This document shows, piece after piece, positions 1 through 5,037 of a DNA stretch of 5,037 nt; within the stretch, counting starts at the first letter, position 1; every line of letters starts with the position of its first letter. Under the pieces are notes generated by a model that worked only from the letters and a program-made list of their open reading frames with translations, was not told where the DNA came from and did no database searches. The DNA is from Actinomycetota bacterium (GTDB lineage Bacteria > Actinomycetota > Thermoleophilia > Solirubrobacterales > Solirubrobacteraceae), in contig WLNG01000128.1 in the NCBI GenBank assembly GCA_009699915.1, forward strand, positions 1-5,037. Reading direction: 5' to 3'. A program made the position numbers and the translations under genes.

Positions 1-246
1 ATCGCCGGCGCCTATTACGGCGTGCAAGGCACGAACTGGAAGGCCCCGCCGATTCTTGACAGCCCGAGCGAGCGGCGCCGCATGCGCGGACGGAGCTATG
101 ACCTCTTCTACGACGGCTCGCGCCTGCGAATCGTGTCCTTCCGCACGCCGCGCGCTGTCTACTGGATCTCGAACACGCTCACCAACACGCTGACGAACCG
201 CCAGATGCTCGCGATCGCCCGCTCGCTGACGCGGCTCGGCAGCTGA
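1..246 (+). CDS. C-terminal part of a probable LCP (LytR-CpsA-Psr) family envelope protein, 5'-truncated
   Basis: The reading frame is open from the first base of the window and ends at TGA 244-246, so 81 residues are visible and the true start lies upstream. The GTG at 22 is simply an internal codon. The fragment has a basic stretch (SERRRMRGR, residues 23-31), then YDLFYDGSRLRIVSFRTP (33-50), then AVYWISNTLTNTLTNRQMLAIARSL (52-76, an aromatic strand followed by an amphipathic helix). I recall this strand-plus-'YWxSNTL...QMLAIARSL' ending from the C-termini of LCP proteins in Solirubrobacterales-type actinobacteria. It also resembles the end of DUF4367-like domains. It is not the classical LytR_C domain. 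LCP enzymes act outside the membrane and transfer lipid-linked glycopolymers to peptidoglycan, which fits the nucleotide-sugar genes that follow. The catalytic LCP domain would be upstream, so the family call rests on the tail and the context only. Confidence 0.55.
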   Translation: MAGAYYGVQGTNWKAPPILDSPSERRRMRGRSYDLFYDGSRLRIVSFRTPRAVYWISNTLTNTLTNRQMLAIARSLTRLGS

Positions 247-273
247 CGCCCGCCCTGCGGCCTGCGCACCGGA

Positions 274-279
274 TACCCT
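274..279 (+). promoter_or_regulatory. Possible -10 element upstream of ugd
   Basis: TACCCT matches the actinobacterial TANNNT -10 pattern and ends 11 bases before the ATG at 291. No -35-like hexamer is visible 16-18 bases upstream, and the 44-base gap from the preceding stop codon has no Shine-Dalgarno sequence. A very short-leader transcript starting near 286 is possible. The match is weak and could be chance; read-through from the upstream gene is equally likely. Confidence 0.25.
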
Positions 280-290
280 CAGCAGCCGCT

Positions 291-1613
291 ATGACCACTC
301 CCGACCGAGAGACGATCGGCGTCATCGGCACCGGCTACGTCGGCCTCGTGACGGCTGCCGGCTTCGCCGAGCTAGGCAGCGACGTCTGGTGCATCGACAT
401 CGATGCCGCGAAGATCGAACGCCTGCGTGCGGGCGAGGTCCCCATCTGGGAGCCCGGCCTGGCTGAGTGCCTGGAGCGCAATCGCGGGCGCCTGCACTTC
501 TCGACCGACGTCGCCGATGCGCTCGAGCATGCGCGCCTGCTCTTCGTCGCCGTCGGCACGCCGCCGACCTACTCGGGAGACGCCGATCTCAGCGCGGTCC
601 ACGCGGTGGTCGCGGCGATGCCGCCATCCGAGCACCATGCGCTGGTGATGAAGTCGACGGTCCCGGTCGGCACCGGCGCGGCGATCCGCCGCGCCTTCGC
701 GGAGCAGGGTAAGGATGGCTTCCGCTACGTCTCGTGCCCGGAGTTTCTCAAGGAGGGTTCGGCGCTCACCGACTTCCTCGCGCCGGACCGCGTGGTCATC
801 GGCGACGGCAGCGACTGGGCCGGCGATGCGGTGGCCGACCTCTATCGCCCGCTGCTCACCCCGGAGCACGGAGGGCAGGGTGTCGGTGAGCTCGTGCGTA
901 CCGATATTGCCAGCGCGGAGATGGTCAAGCTCGCCTCCAACGCCTTCCTCGCCACGAAGATCAGCTTCATCAACGAGATCGCCAACGTCTGTGAAGAGAC
1001 CGGCGCCGACGTGCTGCAGGTCGCACGCGGTATGGGCCTCGACGACCGGATCGGCCCGAAGTTCCTCCAGGCCGGCATCGGATTCGGCGGCAGCTGCTTC
1101 CCGAAGGACGTCTCGGCGCTCAAGCAGCTCGCAGGCAACAGCGGGTACCACTTCCAGCTGCTGAACGCGGTGATCGAGGTCAACGAGCTGCAGAAGCGGC
1201 GCGTGATCGGCAAGCTCGAGAAGCACCTCGGCTCGCTCGTGGGCCAGCGGATCGCGCTGCTGGGTCTGGCCTTCAAGCCGAACACCGATGACATGCGCGA
1301 GGCCAGCTCGCTGGTGCTGGCCGCTCGGCTCACTGCCGCAGGGGCCACGGTCGTCGCCTATGACCCGGTGGCCGAGGAAGAGGCGCGCCACCTCATGCAC
1401 GGCGTCGAGTTCGCGAGCAGCGCTCTGGCCGCGCTTGAGGGGGCCGACGCCGCGGTGCTCGTCACCGAATGGCCGGAGTTCGCCGAGCTCGACCCGGCCG
1501 CGATCGCAGCTGCACTACGCGGTGACGTGCTCATCGACGGGCGCAATGCGCTCGACCCGGTCGCCGCCCAGGCTGCCGGCCTGCGCTACGAAGGCATCGG
1601 CCGAGCCGTCTAA
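291..1613 (+). CDS. ugd: UDP-glucose 6-dehydrogenase
   Basis: This 440-residue cytosolic enzyme oxidises UDP-glucose to UDP-glucuronate with two NAD+, supplying uronic acid for surface polysaccharides. The length is normal for the family. The N-terminal Rossmann domain (about 7-190) begins with the NAD loop GTGYVG (13-18) and carries GTPP (89-92), KSTVPVGT (121-128) and CPEFLKEG (149-156). The central domain (about 202-297) has MVKLASNAF (211-219). The C-terminal UDP-binding domain starts near 320 with LGLAFKPNTDDMRE. Active-site residues, aligned by motif to the Streptococcus pyogenes enzyme, are all present: E151, E155, K213, N217, the nucleophile C269 in GFGGSCFPKD, and D273. ATG 291 places the Rossmann strand at the usual distance from the N-terminus. 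No clear ribosome-binding site precedes it. The next gene follows after 4 bases, indicating an operon. A related UDP-sugar dehydrogenase (UDP-ManNAc type) is less likely from the motif set. Confidence 0.95.
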   Translation: MTTPDRETIGVIGTGYVGLVTAAGFAELGSDVWCIDIDAAKIERLRAGEVPIWEPGLAECLERNRGRLHFSTDVADALEHARLLFVAVGTPPTYSGDADLSAVHAVVAAMPPSEHHALVMKSTVPVGTGAAIRRAFAEQGKDGFRYVSCPEFLKEGSALTDFLAPDRVVIGDGSDWAGDAVADLYRPLLTPEHGGQGVGELVRTDIASAEMVKLASNAFLATKISFINEIANVCEETGADVLQVARGMGLDDRIGPKFLQAGIGFGGSCFPKDVSALKQLAGNSGYHFQLLNAVIEVNELQKRRVIGKLEKHLGSLVGQRIALLGLAFKPNTDDMREASSLVLAARLTAAGATVVAYDPVAEEEARHLMHGVEFASSALAALEGADAAVLVTEWPEFAELDPAAIAAALRGDVLIDGRNALDPVAAQAAGLRYEGIGRAV

Positions 1614-1617
1614 AACT

Positions 1618-2733
1618 GTGCGCGCGGTCGTCCTCGTCGGCGGGGAGGGGACCCGGTTGCGGCCGCTGACCTCGACGGTCCCCAAGTCGGTCGTGCGGCT
1701 CGTGGACCGGCCCTTCATGGCCTACATGCTCGAGTGGCTGGCGCGCCACGGCGTCGAGGAGGTTGTGCTTGCCTGCGGGTTCCTGCCGACGCTGCTGCGC
1801 GAGGAGCTCGGCGCTGGCGAACGCTTTGGATTGCGACTGGTCTACGTCGCCGAGCCCGAGCCGCGCGGCACCGGGGGCGCGGTGCGCTTCGCCGACGAGC
1901 AGCTCGACGGCGGCCTTGGGGAACGCTTCCTTGTGCTCAACGGGGACGTCCTGACCGATCTCGACCTGCGCGCGCAGATCGACGCGCACGCAGCAAGCGG
2001 CGCCTCTGCGACCCTCGCGCTCGTACCGGTTGAAGATCCGACGGCTTACGGGCTCGTGCGTCTCGATCCGCGCGGCGCGGTGACCGGGTTCCTTGAGAAG
2101 CCCCGACCCGAGGAGATCGACACCAATCTCATCAGCGCCGGGGCCTATGTCCTCGAGCGCTCCGTCCTCGACCTGATCGAGCCGGACACGAACGTCTCGA
2201 TCGAACGCGAGGTCTGGCCGCGGCTCGTCGGCGAGGGCCTTCACGGGCATGCGCACGGTGACGCATACTGGCTCGACATCGGTACGCCCCGGCGTTACCT
2301 GGATGCCTCGTCAGACATTCTCGCGGGGCGAGTGCGGACCGCGGTTCGCGAGCGCCTGGATGGGCACGGCGTGGCACGCGGCGAGAGCTGCGAGGTCGCC
2401 GGACACGTGCACGGCCCCGCGCTGCTCGGCGACGGCTGCGTGATCGCCGCGGGCGCCGTCGTCGGGCCGGGGACGGTGCTCGGTCACCGCGTGCGGGTTG
2501 AGCCCGGCGCCACCGTCGAAGGCGCCGTGGTCCTCGACGATGCGGTGATCGGCCGTGGCAGCACGGTGCGCGATGCGATCGTCGCACCCGGTGCGCAGAT
2601 CGGCGCCGACTGCTCGGTCACCGGCGGTGCGATCGTCGGCCCAGGCGTGCTGCTGGGTGCGGGGAACACGCTCGATCACGGCGCGCGGATCTTCCCCGGG
2701 GTGGAGCTCCCCGACGGCGCCATCGCCTTCTAG
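1618..2733 (+). CDS. NDP-sugar pyrophosphorylase, probable mannose-1-phosphate guanylyltransferase
   Basis: The 371-residue protein joins a sugar-1-phosphate to an NTP, releasing pyrophosphate. The nucleotidyltransferase domain (about 2-235) starts with LVGGEGTRLRPLT (6-18), followed by K23, RGTGGA (83-88), NGD (108-110, metal-binding D110), GFLEKP (157-162), SAGAYVLE (173-180), SIEREVWPRL (194-203) and WLDIGTP (218-224, second metal ligand D220). A left-handed beta-helix of imperfect hexapeptide repeats (I/V-G-x-G, about 255-365) forms the C-terminus. This architecture and sequence style match actinobacterial ManC/GMPP-like enzymes such as the mycobacterial Rv3264c group. Substrate specificity cannot be read from sequence alone, so glucose-1-P use remains possible. 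The start chosen is GTG 1618, which puts RAVVLVGG at the N-terminus. The same frame stays open upstream inside ugd, but those codons do not resemble the family. The 4-base gap after the ugd stop and the lack of a Shine-Dalgarno sequence suggest translational coupling. The usual PKPxxP motif reads PKSVVR (22-27). Confidence 0.88.
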   Translation: MRAVVLVGGEGTRLRPLTSTVPKSVVRLVDRPFMAYMLEWLARHGVEEVVLACGFLPTLLREELGAGERFGLRLVYVAEPEPRGTGGAVRFADEQLDGGLGERFLVLNGDVLTDLDLRAQIDAHAASGASATLALVPVEDPTAYGLVRLDPRGAVTGFLEKPRPEEIDTNLISAGAYVLERSVLDLIEPDTNVSIEREVWPRLVGEGLHGHAHGDAYWLDIGTPRRYLDASSDILAGRVRTAVRERLDGHGVARGESCEVAGHVHGPALLGDGCVIAAGAVVGPGTVLGHRVRVEPGATVEGAVVLDDAVIGRGSTVRDAIVAPGAQIGADCSVTGGAIVGPGVLLGAGNTLDHGARIFPGVELPDGAIAF

Positions 2734-2782
2734 GCGGTACCGGGACGGAACGCGGCGCGGCGACCTGCCAAACTGTCGCGCC

Positions 2783-2789
2783 GAGGAGG
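2783..2789 (+). promoter_or_regulatory. Ribosome binding site of the SIS isomerase gene
   Basis: GAGGAGG is a strong anti-16S match and the clearest Shine-Dalgarno sequence in the window. It lies 11 bases before ATG 2801, slightly long spacing, and fixes that ATG as the start although the same frame is open further upstream. Genes 2 and 3 lack such a site, so this gene is likely translated independently of the one before it. Confidence 0.7.
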
Positions 2790-2800
2790 CCGATCAGCCG

Positions 2801-3862
2801 ATGTCTGCGACACCGAACGCCGGGGCGCTCGATTCCGAGACCCTTGCGACGCTCGACCCGAGCGGCCAGACGGCCGACGTTCTGGGGCTGCCCGATCATC
2901 TGCGTGACGCAGTCTGGAAGGCCGAGTCGGCCGACATCCCCGGCTGGGACAGCCCCGGTGGGCTGATCGTCGCCGGCATGGGCGGATCGGCGATCGGTGG
3001 GCGCATCGCCCGTGCGATCCTCGGCGATCAGGCGTCGCGGCCGATCGTCGCGGTGCGCGGGTACGGCCTTCCGGCATGGACCACGCAGGAGGCCACCGTG
3101 CTCTGCCTGAGCTACTCGGGGGAGACGGAGGAGACGCTCGCGTGCTTCGAGGCCGCCGGCGTCCTCGGCGCGCGCCGCATCGTCGCGACAACCGGAGGGC
3201 GGCTCGCGCAGGCCGCCCGCGCTGAGGGCGTCCCGGTTCTGCCGATGGCCGGCGGGCTGCAGCCGCGCCATGCCGTCGCCTACTCCACCGTCGCATCTCT
3301 GCACGCGGCAGCGCTCTGCGGTGCCGGGCCCGGGCTGACGACGGAGATCGACGTCGCCGCTGAGCACCTCGAGCAGCTCGCGGCGGACTGGGGCCCCGAA
3401 TCTCCGGCCGATTCCGAGGCGAAGGCGCTCGCGCGCGCGATCTACGGCACGGTCCCGGTGATCGCCGGAGCGGGGCTGACGGCGTCGCTCGCCTATCGCT
3501 GGAAGTCCCAGATCAACGAAAACGCCAAGCAGCCGGCCTTCGCCAGCGTGCTGCCCGAGCTCGATCACAACGAGATCGTCGGCTGGAGCTCGGCGGCGGA
3601 TTTCGGCCGGTTCAGCGCCGTCTTCCTCGATGACAGCGACGATACGCCCCGCATCGCCGAGCGGATCGCGGTGACCCGCGAGATCATCGGCCCGGGGTCG
3701 GCCGGTACGCACCTTGTCGCCACGCGCGGGCTGACGGCGGTCGAGCGCGCCTTCTCGCTGGTGCTGCTGGGGGACCTGGTCTCGCTCTACCTCGCGGTGC
3801 TCAACGGGGTCGATCCGGCGCCGATTGAGCCGATCGAGGAGCTGAAGCGCCGTCTGGGCTGA
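2801..3862 (+). CDS. Bifunctional phosphoglucose/phosphomannose isomerase (SIS domain)
   Basis: The 353-residue cytosolic protein has two SIS sugar-isomerase folds. The first contains the phosphate-binding GMGGSAIGG (59-67) and SYSGETEET (104-112). The second includes AGAGLTASLAYRWKSQINENAK (222-243) and LDHNEIVGW (254-262). By motif, E240, H256 and K349 (in EELKRRL at the C-terminus) correspond to the catalytic Glu, His and Lys of the Pyrobaculum-type dual-specificity isomerase; the 16-residue Glu-to-His spacing is the same. R156 in QPRHA may be the conserved Arg. The family interconverts glucose-6-P or mannose-6-P with fructose-6-P. Here its likely job is to feed mannose-6-P toward the nucleotidyltransferase encoded just upstream, through a phosphomannomutase encoded elsewhere. 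The 67-base gap from the preceding gene holds a strong ribosome-binding site and no terminator, so co-transcription is likely. Some actinobacterial homologues have lost activity; the intact residues here argue for an active enzyme, but dual specificity is inferred. Confidence 0.85.
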   Translation: MSATPNAGALDSETLATLDPSGQTADVLGLPDHLRDAVWKAESADIPGWDSPGGLIVAGMGGSAIGGRIARAILGDQASRPIVAVRGYGLPAWTTQEATVLCLSYSGETEETLACFEAAGVLGARRIVATTGGRLAQAARAEGVPVLPMAGGLQPRHAVAYSTVASLHAAALCGAGPGLTTEIDVAAEHLEQLAADWGPESPADSEAKALARAIYGTVPVIAGAGLTASLAYRWKSQINENAKQPAFASVLPELDHNEIVGWSSAADFGRFSAVFLDDSDDTPRIAERIAVTREIIGPGSAGTHLVATRGLTAVERAFSLVLLGDLVSLYLAVLNGVDPAPIEPIEELKRRLG

Positions 3863-3888
3863 GCGTTCCCCCTAAGCGCGGAGGCAGG

Positions 3889-3914
3889 AACCTTGACACG
3901 ATCGTGGTAAGGTT
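3889..3914. promoter_or_regulatory. 26-base inverted repeat, candidate MerR operator
   Basis: Outer arms AACCTT (3889-3894) and AAGGTT (3909-3914) are exact reverse complements. Between them, CACGATCGTG (3897-3906) is a perfect palindrome. Only the two base positions flanking the core on each side (GA, GT) break symmetry, so 22 of 26 bases are symmetric about 3901/3902. It lies just upstream of a gene for a MerR-type dimeric DNA-binding protein and overlaps both promoter-like hexamers. ACCTT...AAGGT arms resemble those of CueR-type MerR operators, but the dyad here is about 3 bases longer. That this MerR protein binds it is inferred. Confidence 0.6.
3893..3913 (+). promoter_or_regulatory. Candidate merR-ahcY promoter (TTGACA and TAAGGT)
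   Basis: TTGACA at 3893-3898 is a perfect -35 consensus, and TAAGGT at 3908-3913 fits TANNNT. They are only 9 bases apart, too close to work as one ordinary sigma-70 pair. TAAGGT as the -10 would start the transcript near 3920-3923, at the merR ATG, giving a leaderless or nearly leaderless message. This agrees with the absence of a Shine-Dalgarno sequence before that ATG. With TTGACA as the -35, no TANNNT lies 16-20 bases downstream. One of the two hexamers may therefore be part of the operator dyad only. Confidence 0.45.
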
Positions 3915-3922
3915 TCTCCTGG

Positions 3923-5037
<1,115 letters not shown>

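Noticed and set aside
372..1400. Long open frame on the - strand (342 codons) inside ugd
   Set aside because: It is antisense to a gene with complete catalytic motifs. The arginine-, histidine- and aspartate-rich translation shows no family resemblance and is typical of frames mirrored by GC-rich codon bias.
1288..1617. Upstream extension of the nucleotidyltransferase frame into ugd
   Set aside because: The family N-terminus (RAVVLVGGEGTR) begins right at GTG 1618. The extension would be an Arg/Pro/Ser-rich shadow of the ugd C-terminus.
2753..2783. Hairpin before the isomerase ribosome-binding site (CGGC + GCGAC pairing with GTCGC + GCCG, 3-base bulge, 10-base loop)
   Set aside because: Such bulged stems arise easily by chance in GC-rich sequence. 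There is no T-run after it, so it is not an intrinsic terminator, and nothing supports a riboswitch.
2555..2800. Upstream extension of the isomerase frame into the nucleotidyltransferase
   Set aside because: ATG 2801 has a strong GAGGAGG site, and the extension reads as a frame shadow of the beta-helix repeats.
2618..3712. Long open frame on the - strand (364 codons) across the isomerase gene
   Set aside because: Same reason: composition artefact opposite a well-supported SIS isomerase, with no recognisable domain and no ribosome-binding site context.
3863..3888. Search for a terminator or riboswitch between the isomerase gene and merR
   Set aside because: Only 26 bases lie before the dyad, with no stable stem followed by a T-run. 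There is no room for an SAH riboswitch upstream of merR, and ahcY itself has no leader because it overlaps merR.

Overview
The window is GC-rich DNA with dense, same-strand coding and strong G/C preference at third codon positions. All six genes lie on the + strand, and together they account for almost the whole window. The protein sequences look actinobacterial. The nucleotidyltransferase (LVGGEGTRLRPLT start), the long-form S-adenosylhomocysteine hydrolase with an insert like the mycobacterial one, and the tail of the first gene all fit a deep actinobacterial lineage such as Thermoleophilia/Solirubrobacterales. That placement is inferred from recalled family resemblance, not from a search.

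Layout: (1) 1-246, the C-terminal 81 residues of a protein cut by the window edge, probably the tail of a LytR-CpsA-Psr (LCP) family cell-envelope protein. (2) 291-1613, UDP-glucose 6-dehydrogenase with a complete active site. (3) 1618-2733, a sugar-phosphate nucleotidyltransferase with a C-terminal left-handed beta-helix, most like mannose-1-phosphate guanylyltransferases; its GTG start lies 4 bases after the ugd stop. (4) 2801-3862, a SIS-domain bifunctional phosphoglucose/phosphomannose isomerase. (5) 3923-4303, a compact MerR-family regulator of 126 aa. (6) 4300 to the window end, adenosylhomocysteinase (ahcY), whose ATG overlaps the MerR stop codon (ATGA) and which runs off the right edge.

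Genes 2-4 form a nucleotide-sugar supply block: fructose-6-P to mannose-6-P, mannose-1-P to GDP-mannose (or a related NDP-sugar), and UDP-glucose to UDP-glucuronate. These are precursors for cell-surface glycopolymers, which an LCP enzyme (gene 1) would attach to the wall. A phosphomannomutase would be needed to connect the steps and is not in the window.

Genes 5-6 form a second unit with its own promoter region. The 60-base gap before merR holds a 26-base near-perfect inverted repeat (3889-3914) that contains a TTGACA and a TAAGGT hexamer and ends 8 bases before the merR start. This suggests an autoregulated merR-ahcY operon in which a cysteine-free MerR protein controls the enzyme that removes S-adenosylhomocysteine. 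It is the most interesting hypothesis in the window. No RNA genes, insertion sequences, CRISPR arrays or convincing intrinsic terminators were seen, and no non-coding stretch exceeds 70 bases.
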